Assembly: GCA_029859645.1 (NCBI GenBank)
Contig: JAOUCS010000001.1
Coordinates: 1-64,000, forward strand
Reading direction: 5' to 3'
Length of the DNA stretch: 64,000 bases
Source of the DNA: Lysobacterales bacterium
Lineage (GTDB): Bacteria; Pseudomonadota; Gammaproteobacteria; Xanthomonadales; SZUA-36
A model generated the notes under the pieces. The model saw only the letters and a program-made list of their open reading frames with translations, was not told where the DNA came from and made no database searches. Numbering within the stretch: position 1 is the first letter of the stretch; each line of letters starts with the position of its first letter. Positions 9,385-16,958 of the stretch are shown piece after piece. The position numbers and the translations under genes were made by a program.

Positions 9385-9588
9385 TCACGCATCGTTTTCA
9401 GACCAGGCCTCGACGGAGAGTTCCCCGCCCTCAGATATCGAGAGCTTCAGCGTGATCGGGCGACAGCACACTTCGCAGTCCTCGATGTAGCTTTGCTCAG
9501 CGTTCGAAGCATCGGCGACCATGCTGATGGCTTCACCGCAATACGGGCATTGAACTGCCATTTCCTGTAAATAGTTCATCAGGTTCAT
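9385..9588 (-). CDS. CPXCG-motif cysteine-rich zinc-ribbon-like protein
   Basis: A 67-residue protein with VQCPYCGE near the N terminus and EDCEVCCRPI about 25 residues later. The two Cys pairs could bind one zinc. This is the conserved small CPXCG family of Proteobacteria, whose function is unknown. The C terminus is acidic (SVEAWSENDA). It is a single gene on the minus strand between two plus-strand blocks, so it probably has its own promoter. The first ATG is used here; a second Met at residue 4 is also possible. Confidence 0.85.
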   Translation of the reverse strand: MNLMNYLQEMAVQCPYCGEAISMVADASNAEQSYIEDCEVCCRPITLKLSISEGGELSVEAWSENDA

Positions 9589-9823
9589 TATGCGCTAATT
9601 CGCCAGTCATTGATGCGTGCCGGATGTTCTGTGCGCGGAGTTGGCGATGGCGACGGGTCAGATGATTGCCGCAATTAAATAGGGTTACGAGAGCCACACC
9701 GGCGGGATACCGCTTAAAGAAAAGGCTTATATTTACAATTTGTAAGCGCTTTCATTTTGCATTACTTTCGTTTATATTACGTGGATCACGATCGTCGATA
9801 AAGAGAGCAGAGGGCACTATACA
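9589..9823 (+). other. Intergenic region upstream of the TonB receptor
   Basis: About 235 bases without a convincing gene. It holds the LacI-type operator and promoter described separately (9741-9778), an AT-rich stretch around 9720-9780, and an unusually long leader (about 40 bases) between the -10 box and the TTG start at 9824. No other structure was recognised. Confidence 0.6.
9741..9778 (+). promoter_or_regulatory. LacI-type operator and probable promoter of the TonB receptor gene
   Basis: TGTAAGCGCTTTCA at 9741-9754 fits TGNAANCGNTTNCA at every fixed position. A candidate -10 TATATT lies at 9773-9778, and the sequence 17 bases before it (TTTCAT, 9750-9755) would be a weak -35 inside the operator. 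A repressor bound here would block polymerase. A weak -35 could also mean that an activator is involved. The half-sites differ slightly from the xylB operator, so either of the two LacI proteins encoded in the window could be the ligand. Confidence 0.65.
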
Positions 9824-12790
9824 TTGAAAAATCAAATACTTAGACTGAATCCACTGTCCAGCAGCATCGCGCTTGCTCTGGGCGCCGTGGGCGTCGCACC
9901 CGCTATTGCACAAGATTCCGATGCCGATGAAGCCGGCCTCATGGAGGAAGTTTTTGTCACAGGCGTCCGTCGAAGCCTGATCGATTCCGCTGATATCAAA
10001 CGCGACTCTGATGGTGTTGTTGACGCCATTACGGCGGAGGACATAGGCAAGTTCCCGGATACCAACCTGGCTGAAGCCATGTCGCGTATCACGGGTGTTT
10101 CCATCGACCGTGCGGCCCCCGGTGGTCCGCAGGGCGAAGGCCAGAGAATCACCGTCCGTGGTATTGGTGCGGACTATAACCTGGTGTTGCTGAATGGACG
10201 CCAGATGCCGGCGTCATCCATTCTCGATACAGATGCTTCAAGCTCCCGCGCATACAACTTTGCGAACCTGGCAGCTGAATCTGTGGCTGCGGTGGATGTT
10301 TATAAAACGAGTATGGCCGACATACCGACGGGTGGTATTGGTGCAACCGTAAATATCCGCACGGCAAGGCCTTTTGACATGGATGATCGTGTGGTCAGCC
10401 TCGGCGCGAAAGCCGTGACTGACAAATCAGCATTGCATGACAGCTGGACCCCCGAGGTATCCGGTATTTTTGCGGATACCTTCGCCGATGGGACGTTCGG
10501 TGTAGCCATCTCGGGCGTTTACCAGAAACGTAAGTATGGCTACAACCAGGCTGGTACAACCAGTGGCTGGAGATCTTTCAAAGGTTCTACCAATGATTGG
10601 GGCACGATTCCGCAGGAAGGTGATCCGGGTTCTGAAAACATCGAAAACCGTCCCGGGCCGGATGATACTTATTCCGTTCCCCAAAACCTGAATTACAGTG
10701 TAAATCGCGGTGAGCGTAAGCGGCTTAACGGGCAGTTGGTTCTGCAATGGCGTCCGATCGAAGAAGTGACTGCAACCTTCGATTACACCTATTCGCAGTT
10801 GAAGGTGGACACGCGCTCCAATGATCTGTCGGCCTGGATGAACTTTGGCCCGTCGTTCAGCTCCTGGACCGATGGCCCGGTTGCCGGTCCGCTGTTTTAT
10901 GGTGAAACCTATGAAGGCTACCCCACTGACGTAGCCGCGGGTGGTGCCGAGTACGGTGTCAAAACAACCAACAATTCAGCGGGTTTCAACCTGGAATGGA
11001 TTGTTCGGGATGGTTTGACTCTTTTCCTCGACTATCATCATTCAACCGCTGAGTCTAAGAAGAACAGCCCCTATGGTACCAACGCCGTTCTTGGCACAGC
11101 AGGCTTTTATCGTGGAACCACGCGGTTCGATTTCCGCCAGGATCTTCCAGTCCTCGAAATGGGCACGCCTGAAGGCCGCATCGAGCCGGACAAGCACCTG
11201 ACGACCGGCGCCAGTTTCCGGAACAGTTACATGAAGGCCAAGATCGACCAGCTGAACCTCAGTGGCGTTTATGATCTGAATGACACCATGAGCCTCGATT
11301 TCGGTTACACCTATACCAAGGTCAATAACCGTTCAGCTTTCTCCAACGTTCAGTACGATGACTGGGGCGGCAATGGTTCCCCGGACGATTATCCCAACGA
11401 AGTCTGGACGGTCACCTCGTTGCCGCAGTTTTTCGACAACATAGACGGTAGCGAAAACCCGAACCTGTTCCCCGAATTCATGTTCTGGGATTTCGAAACC
11501 GTTCGTGCATTGGCGGAAGCCGCACGTGGGCAGACCATGTTCGCTTCTGATGATTTCACGACAGATCGCAAAACCAAGGAAAAGACCAATAGTGCTTACC
11601 TCCAGTACCTCTGGACATTTGACCTGGGATCGATGCCGTCAAATTTCAGGGCGGGTATACGCTATGAAAAAACAAAAGTCACTTCCAGCGCGCTCGTCCC
11701 CATTGCCACCAAGATTCAGTGGGCCGGCACCAACGAATTCAATGTGCTGTTTGCTGATCCTGATTTCACCGAGCTGAAAGGTGATTATGACTACTTTTTG
11801 CCGAACTTCGATTTCAACATCGAGTTCATTGACAACCTGATCGGTCGAGCCAGTTACAGCCATACCATTGGTCGTCCGGGCTGGGGTGACATCCAGGGTG
11901 GACAAACCCTCTCCAGCCTCATCCGTATCGATGGTGGTACCGGCCAGCAGGGTGATCCGGGCCTGAAACCGCTTGAGTCAAAGAATATCGACCTGTCTCT
12001 CGAGTGGTATTACGGCACGGGCAGCTATCTTTCAGCCGGATACTTCCGCAAGAAGGTAGATAACTATGTCGGTGTGACCCAGATCACCTCGACACCGTTC
12101 GACCTGCCTCATCCGGGCCAGGGTGAGTGGTACAACGAATGTGCTGCGGCGACCGGCGGGACTGATTCGCAGGCGATACGCCAGTGCATCTTCGATACTT
12201 ACGGCGACGACCCGGCAGTAACCATCACCGGTGTGGGCGCAAATGGCTTCACCACTGGTTTTATCGATGGCCGCCAGGGTGCTGACCCTGCGTCAACGTT
12301 CGATATCCAGGTTCCTGCGAACCAGGACAAGGTCAAGATCGATGGCTGGGAGCTGGCCTGGCAGCACGTGTTTGGTGAGAGTGGGTTTGGTCTCATTGCC
12401 AACTATACGTTTGTTGATTCCGATGCGGGTTATGACAACGCGAGTCTGAACAACCAGTTTGCTATTGAGGGTCTCAGTAACTCGGCGAACGCTGTTGTCT
12501 TCTGGGAAAATTACGGCTGGTTGGTCCGAGCCGCCTATAACTGGCGCGACAAATTCCTGACGGCCAGGTTTGATGCCGGTGGTAACTCGAACCCGCTTTA
12601 TGTTGAAGCTTTTGGTCAGCTGGACGGAATCGTCAGTTACACCTTCGAGGAATCCGGTGTGACGCTGTTTGTTGAAGGTTTCAACCTGACGGATGAAACG
12701 CAGCGCGTGCAAGGGCGTACTTGGTACAATGCGAATTACGCGACGCAGACCGGCCGCCGTTATGGTGTTGGAGCTCGCTGGGTTTTCTAA
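9824..12790 (+). CDS. TonB-dependent outer-membrane receptor, probable oligosaccharide importer
   Basis: A 988-residue receptor. A signal peptide ends near APAIAQDSDADE. The plug domain contains EEVFVTGVRRSLIDSADIKR (a TonB-box-like region), DAITAEDIGKFPDTNLAEAM and VRGIGADYNLVLLNGRQMP. The rest is a 22-strand-type barrel rich in aromatic residues and ends in the outer-membrane sorting signal GVGARWVF. The plug is of the kind found in the Caulobacter/Xanthomonas-type receptors that take up complex carbohydrates. The start is a TTG at 9824, chosen because the signal peptide follows directly; the ribosome-binding site (GAGAGCAGAGGG) is a little distant. A palindromic terminator follows its stop, then the DUF6445-halogenase cassette. 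The substrate is inferred from the neighbouring glycosidases and the LacI operator only. Confidence 0.93.
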   Translation: MKNQILRLNPLSSSIALALGAVGVAPAIAQDSDADEAGLMEEVFVTGVRRSLIDSADIKRDSDGVVDAITAEDIGKFPDTNLAEAMSRITGVSIDRAAPGGPQGEGQRITVRGIGADYNLVLLNGRQMPASSILDTDASSSRAYNFANLAAESVAAVDVYKTSMADIPTGGIGATVNIRTARPFDMDDRVVSLGAKAVTDKSALHDSWTPEVSGIFADTFADGTFGVAISGVYQKRKYGYNQAGTTSGWRSFKGSTNDWGTIPQEGDPGSENIENRPGPDDTYSVPQNLNYSVNRGERKRLNGQLVLQWRPIEEVTATFDYTYSQLKVDTRSNDLSAWMNFGPSFSSWTDGPVAGPLFYGETYEGYPTDVAAGGAEYGVKTTNNSAGFNLEWIVRDGLTLFLDYHHSTAESKKNSPYGTNAVLGTAGFYRGTTRFDFRQDLPVLEMGTPEGRIEPDKHLTTGASFRNSYMKAKIDQLNLSGVYDLNDTMSLDFGYTYTKVNNRSAFSNVQYDDWGGNGSPDDYPNEVWTVTSLPQFFDNIDGSENPNLFPEFMFWDFETVRALAEAARGQTMFASDDFTTDRKTKEKTNSAYLQYLWTFDLGSMPSNFRAGIRYEKTKVTSSALVPIATKIQWAGTNEFNVLFADPDFTELKGDYDYFLPNFDFNIEFIDNLIGRASYSHTIGRPGWGDIQGGQTLSSLIRIDGGTGQQGDPGLKPLESKNIDLSLEWYYGTGSYLSAGYFRKKVDNYVGVTQITSTPFDLPHPGQGEWYNECAAATGGTDSQAIRQCIFDTYGDDPAVTITGVGANGFTTGFIDGRQGADPASTFDIQVPANQDKVKIDGWELAWQHVFGESGFGLIANYTFVDSDAGYDNASLNNQFAIEGLSNSANAVVFWENYGWLVRAAYNWRDKFLTARFDAGGNSNPLYVEAFGQLDGIVSYTFEESGVTLFVEGFNLTDETQRVQGRTWYNANYATQTGRRYGVGARWVF

Positions 12791-12812
12791 GCGCGTTCCA
12801 AATGGTAAGCAG

Positions 12813-12840
12813 AAAAAGCCGCTGAATTCAGCGGCTTTTT
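12813..12840. terminator. Intrinsic terminator after the TonB receptor
   Basis: A perfect 28-base palindrome with arms AAAAAGCCGCTGAA / TTCAGCGGCTTTTT. It forms a GC-rich hairpin with a T-run on the plus strand and would also work in reverse. It separates the receptor from the DUF6445 gene starting at 12866. Partial read-through would set receptor expression well above that of the downstream cassette. Confidence 0.85.
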
Positions 12841-12865
12841 CACATCAGGCGAGTATAGTAGATTC

Positions 12866-13579
12866 ATGTCCGACTTAGCGATCCAGGTAAATCCAAAGGC
12901 CTCGTTGCAGGTGCTCAATGTAGGACTTGAAAAAACGCCGGTTATTGTCATTGATGATTTTGCAGTCGATATCTCCGGAGTGATTGAACACGCCTGTAGT
13001 AATGTTGATTACGGACCTGACAGCACTTCAGCCTATCCCGGAATCAGGGGCGGTCTCCCGCGCAGTTATGTCAGGGCGGTCCTCAACCGGATTTACCGCT
13101 TACTGTTCCAGGTCTTCGCTGTACCCTCGAGTCTTGGAATGAAGACGGTGAATACGGTTTATTCCCTGATTGCCACGCCCGAAAACGAGTTATCGTCAGC
13201 GCAATGTGTCCCTCATTTTGACAGTACGGGCGCCTATTACCTGGCCGTTTTGCACTATCTGAACCCGGGTGATTATTGTGATACGGGGTTATTTCGCCAT
13301 CGTCCAACGGGTTTCGAAAAGATTCTGGAGAATCGGAGAGAGGCGTTTTTAGCATCCAGCAAGGCTTTTGTGGAAGCCAATGGGCCGCCAAAACAGGGCT
13401 ATTTAAAAGCCAGTGACGACCACTTTGAACTGTATGAGCAGATCGAATATAAACCCAATCGTTTGGTCGCTTACCCGGGTTGTTTGTTGCATTCGGGGCT
13501 GGTCGATCCGGCGGTTGACATCAATCCCGATCCCCGGACCGGCCGCCTGACGGCCAATATATTCGTTGACTTCAGCTAG
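12866..13579 (+). CDS. DUF6445 family protein, putative 2-oxoglutarate/Fe(II)-type oxygenase
   Basis: A 237-residue protein of the family found beside TonB receptors and tryptophan halogenases. QCVPHFDSTGAYYLAVLHYL at about residue 112 has an HxD iron-binding pair, LVAYPGCLLHSGL at about 205 gives the distal His, and GRLTANIFVDF at the C terminus gives an Arg that could bind 2-oxoglutarate. These positions match the facial triad of prolyl-hydroxylase-like oxygenases, so a hydroxylase role is plausible but unproven. There is no signal peptide, so it should be cytoplasmic. The ATG lies 26 bases after the receptor terminator. The halogenase gene follows after 20 bases, and the whole cassette to 18443 probably forms one transcript. 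Confidence 0.75.
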   Translation: MSDLAIQVNPKASLQVLNVGLEKTPVIVIDDFAVDISGVIEHACSNVDYGPDSTSAYPGIRGGLPRSYVRAVLNRIYRLLFQVFAVPSSLGMKTVNTVYSLIATPENELSSAQCVPHFDSTGAYYLAVLHYLNPGDYCDTGLFRHRPTGFEKILENRREAFLASSKAFVEANGPPKQGYLKASDDHFELYEQIEYKPNRLVAYPGCLLHSGLVDPAVDINPDPRTGRLTANIFVDFS

Positions 13580-13599
13580 GATGCTCCAGGAATCTTGCA

Positions 13600-15135
13600 A
13601 TGACTAAGCTCACCAGGCGCATCGTCATCGTGGGCGGAGGTTCCGCCGGCTGGCTCACGGCCGGAATCCTGGCCGCCGAACATTCTGTGTCATCGGATTC
13701 AGGCGTGCAGATTACCTTGGTGGAATCTCCGGATGTCAACCCGATAGGGGTCGGAGAAGGTACCTGGCCTTCGATGCGCCATACCCTGCAAAAGATGGGC
13801 CTGTCCGAAACTGATTTCGTCAGGGAGTGCGACGCCGCCTTCAAGCAGGCGTCCCGGTTTGATCGGTGGGTAACCGGGGAAAATAATGACAGCTACTATC
13901 ATCCTTTCACCCCGCCCCACGGCTTCGGGGAAGTCAACCTGGCTTCACAGTGGCGTGCGCTAGCCCCTGACCAGCCGTTTGCGGAGGTGGTCAGCCATCA
14001 GCCCCATCTATGTGCCTACGGTCTGGCGCCGAAGCAGATCACTGCGCCCGAATGGGCGGCAGTGGCCAACTATGCTTATCACCTGGATGCCGGCAAGTTC
14101 GGACAATTCCTGCAAAAACACTGCGTTGAAAAGCTTGGGGTCAAGCACATCCTCGACCACGTCAAAGGCGTAAAATCCGCGGACAATGGAGACATCGAGT
14201 CGCTCCTGACCGAGGCACATGGTGCTATCGAAGGAGACTTGTATATTGATTGCACGGGATTCTCCTCTCTGTTGCTGGGCCAGCATTTCGGTGTGCCGTT
14301 CATCAGCCTGAAAGACAGCCTGTTTTGCGACACCGCTTTGGCCATGCAAGTGCCCTATCCGGAGCCGGACAGCCCGGTGGCATCGGTCACGATATCGACA
14401 GCGCAAGAAGCTGGATGGATATGGGATATCGGCCTGCCAACGCGCCGTGGTACCGGCTACGTATATTCCAGCTCCCACACATCGGATGATGAAGCTGAAA
14501 GCGTGTTAAGGCATTACCTGCAGGACTTTGATGGTAATGCGCGCAAGATACCCATCAACCCGGGGCACCGGGAATTATTCTGGCATCGTAATTGTGTCGC
14601 TGTCGGGATCTCGGCTGGTTTTATCGAGCCGTTGGAAGCATCGGCGCTCGCGCTGATCGAATTATCCGCCGCCATGATCCGGGATGAGCTTCCGGTCAGC
14701 CGCGAGGCCATGGAGATCGTTTCGGAGCGTTATAACGAGCGATTCCGATATCGCTGGGATCGCATCATCGATTTTCTGAAATTGCACTATGTGCTCAGTC
14801 AGCGATCGGATTCGGATTTCTGGCTGGACAACCGCAAGCCGGAAACCATTCCCGGGCATTTGCTGCGACTGCTGGAATTATGGCGTTACCGGCCACCGTC
14901 GCGCAGGGATTTTCACGAACTCGAAGAAATCTTTCCTGCATCAAGTTACTGGTATGTGCTGTATGGCATGGGATTTGAACAGGCTGATGTCGATCAGAAG
15001 CGCTCTGATGATCCAATGCTGGCGCGGCAATTTTTCGAAGAAAATGCCGGTATGACTGAGAAATACATCCGGGGCTTGCCTTCCAACCGGCAACTGATTG
15101 AGCACATGGTCAAGCATGGAATCTATAAAATCTAA
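13600..15135 (+). CDS. Tryptophan-halogenase family flavoprotein (first copy)
   Basis: A 511-residue FAD-dependent halogenase-like protein. The N terminus IVIVGGGSAGWLTAGILAA is the FAD-binding GxGxxG loop. VGVGEGTWPSM-type sequence follows, and AFKQASRFDRW holds the Lys that in PrnA/RebH enzymes forms the lysine chloramine. The family WxWxIP motif is altered to GWIWDIGLP at about residue 270. The loop equivalent to SGFLEPLESTS reads SAGFIEPLEASA, so two signature positions deviate. Family members act on free tryptophan or other aromatic substrates with FADH2 from a separate reductase, which is not seen here. TonB-linked copies of this family have unknown substrates. It is preceded by DUF6445 and followed by SapC after 44 bases. 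Confidence 0.85.
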   Translation: MTKLTRRIVIVGGGSAGWLTAGILAAEHSVSSDSGVQITLVESPDVNPIGVGEGTWPSMRHTLQKMGLSETDFVRECDAAFKQASRFDRWVTGENNDSYYHPFTPPHGFGEVNLASQWRALAPDQPFAEVVSHQPHLCAYGLAPKQITAPEWAAVANYAYHLDAGKFGQFLQKHCVEKLGVKHILDHVKGVKSADNGDIESLLTEAHGAIEGDLYIDCTGFSSLLLGQHFGVPFISLKDSLFCDTALAMQVPYPEPDSPVASVTISTAQEAGWIWDIGLPTRRGTGYVYSSSHTSDDEAESVLRHYLQDFDGNARKIPINPGHRELFWHRNCVAVGISAGFIEPLEASALALIELSAAMIRDELPVSREAMEIVSERYNERFRYRWDRIIDFLKLHYVLSQRSDSDFWLDNRKPETIPGHLLRLLELWRYRPPSRRDFHELEEIFPASSYWYVLYGMGFEQADVDQKRSDDPMLARQFFEENAGMTEKYIRGLPSNRQLIEHMVKHGIYKI

Positions 15136-15179
15136 CCCCATCTAATCAAGCAACAAACGCGTAACTGCCGGAAACTGGA

Positions 15180-15908
15180 ATGCCAAATATTCAATTACTG
15201 AACAATGTGGATCACAAGAACCTGCGGGTGATAACGGATCGCTCTGCAGAATATGGCGACAATCAGTGGTTTGCTCCCACTTTTGCCCATGAGTTCAGGA
15301 ATCTGCAAAGCCATTACCCTATCGTTTTCACCAAGAACCCGGAAACAGGCCAGTTCCAGGCGGTCGCATTGCTGGGTTTTGAAGTTGATGAAAACCTGTA
15401 CCTGACTGATGAAGGCTGGGACGCTATGTATATTCCACTGAGTATTGTGCGACAGCCTTTCCTGATCGGGTTCCAGCAAAATAATGAAGAGGGTGTTACC
15501 AGCGTGGAACCCGTGATTTCGGTCAACATGGACAGCCCCAGGATCAGTGAAACGCAAGGCGAACCGGTTTTTCTGGAACATGGCGGCAACAGTGAATACC
15601 TCGAGCAGATCAACTCATTGTTGAAAATTGTCCACGAAGGGCACGAACGCAACCAGGATTTCGTCGATATGTTGCTTGGCATGGATTTACTGGAATCATT
15701 CGTGCTGGACGTCGAGCTCAATGACGGGTCGGAACACCGTATGTCGGGATTCTATACCATCAATGAAACGTCACTGCGTGGCCTGACCGGCGATGACCTG
15801 GTGATATTGAACAATAATGGTTATCTCGAAGCGGTTTATATGGCCATCGCATCGCTTGCAAATATTTCCACCCTGGTTGAAAAGAAGAACCGGAAGATGG
15901 GTCTTTGA
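15180..15908 (+). CDS. SapC-family protein
   Basis: A 242-residue protein resembling the SapC family, named after a Campylobacter S-layer-associated protein. Recognisable features are RSAEYGDNQWFAPTFAHEF near the N terminus, YPIVFTKNPETGQFQAVALLG, and a central YIPLSIVRQPFLIGFQ. There is no signal peptide or membrane segment. The second half is acidic. SapC genes recur in TonB receptor loci of aquatic Alpha- and Gammaproteobacteria together with tryptophan halogenases and cupin-like proteins, which is the arrangement here. The molecular function is unknown. The ATG is preceded by a weak GGAAACTGGA site and the next gene starts 6 bases after its stop. Confidence 0.85.
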   Translation: MPNIQLLNNVDHKNLRVITDRSAEYGDNQWFAPTFAHEFRNLQSHYPIVFTKNPETGQFQAVALLGFEVDENLYLTDEGWDAMYIPLSIVRQPFLIGFQQNNEEGVTSVEPVISVNMDSPRISETQGEPVFLEHGGNSEYLEQINSLLKIVHEGHERNQDFVDMLLGMDLLESFVLDVELNDGSEHRMSGFYTINETSLRGLTGDDLVILNNNGYLEAVYMAIASLANISTLVEKKNRKMGL

Positions 15909-15914
15909 TCAGCT

Positions 15915-16928
15915 GTGCTGAATATCAAGGAAAATGTGAAGGAAATAAGGGGCATCAGCCCCCATGAAATGCCGGACGAAATCCTGCGTTCTACCCAGCC
16001 TTTGTTGCTCAAGGGACTGGTCGGCGACTGGCCCATGGTACAAGCTGCAAAAAAATCCGCACGTGATGCAGACCTCTACCTTCGTCAGTTCAACCAGGAT
16101 GAAACCGTGGGCGCCTTTTTTGGCGAGCCGAATGCGCAGGGCAGGGTGTATTACAACGAAGACCTGAGCGGGTTCAATTACCAGCCGGTCATCGTGAAAC
16201 TCGACGAGGTGCTGGATAAACTGCAGCAGCACCTGGCTGATCAGCAGGCCCCGGCTTTTTATGTGGGTTCTACACCCGTGGACAAATGCCTGCCGGGTTT
16301 CAGAGATGAAAACGACATCGAGTTTGATGATTTCGACCCCCTGGTAAGCATCTGGATCGGCAACCGGACCCGAATTGCGGCACATTTCGATGTACCGGAC
16401 AATGTGGCCTGTTGCGCTGCCGGCCGGCGCAGGTTCATTCTTTTTCCACCTTCGGAAATAAGAAATCTCTATGTCGGTCCGCTGGACTTCAACCCGGGCG
16501 GGCAGAGCATCAGCATGGTGGATTTCAATCAACCGGATTATGAAACGTTCCCCAGGTTTCGGGATGCCCTGCAAAACGCCCAGGTTGCGGAGATGGAGCC
16601 CGGAGACGCCATTTTCATACCGAGCATGTGGTGGCATCATGTCGAGGCGCTGGATGGCTTCAACGTCTTGATCAATTACTGGTGGCGACAATCGCCGTCT
16701 TTCATGGATTCACCGGCAAACGTACTTGAACATGCTCTGCTCAGCCTGCGCGATCTGCCGGCGGAGCAGCGCAGGGCGTGGCATGAGGTTTTCAAATTCT
16801 ACATTTTCGATTACAACGAGGGTGCGATCGAGCATATCCCCGAGAAACGCCGCGGCGTGCTGGCGCCGATAGATGACAGCATAGCGCGCAGACTCAGGGC
16901 CAAGCTACTGAAGAGGCTCAATCGATAG
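15915..16928 (+). CDS. Cupin-like JmjC-type protein (cupin_8), putative hydroxylase
   Basis: A 337-residue protein of the factor-inhibiting-HIF-like JmjC group. The N terminus shows a typical helical arm (ILRSTQPLLLKGLVGDWPM). The iron site is visible as AAHFDVPDNVACC (HxD) at about residue 155 and WWHHVEAL (distal His) at about 240. RRRFILFPP between them matches the core beta-strand, and INYWWRQSP follows the distal His. Such proteins hydroxylate protein side chains or small molecules using 2-oxoglutarate and oxygen. In this cassette the partner could be the TonB receptor ligand or the halogenase product, but there is no direct evidence. The start is a GTG six bases after SapC. An ATG inside the frame at about residue 20 is an alternative. 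Confidence 0.82.
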   Translation: MLNIKENVKEIRGISPHEMPDEILRSTQPLLLKGLVGDWPMVQAAKKSARDADLYLRQFNQDETVGAFFGEPNAQGRVYYNEDLSGFNYQPVIVKLDEVLDKLQQHLADQQAPAFYVGSTPVDKCLPGFRDENDIEFDDFDPLVSIWIGNRTRIAAHFDVPDNVACCAAGRRRFILFPPSEIRNLYVGPLDFNPGGQSISMVDFNQPDYETFPRFRDALQNAQVAEMEPGDAIFIPSMWWHHVEALDGFNVLINYWWRQSPSFMDSPANVLEHALLSLRDLPAEQRRAWHEVFKFYIFDYNEGAIEHIPEKRRGVLAPIDDSIARRLRAKLLKRLNR

Positions 16929-16958
16929 CACCCCGATTCAGGAAAACACGAGGCAAAC

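Noticed and set aside
15909-16691. A 260-codon minus-strand frame opposite the JmjC-cupin gene
   Set aside because: No signature or ribosome-binding site; the plus-strand protein explains the sequence.
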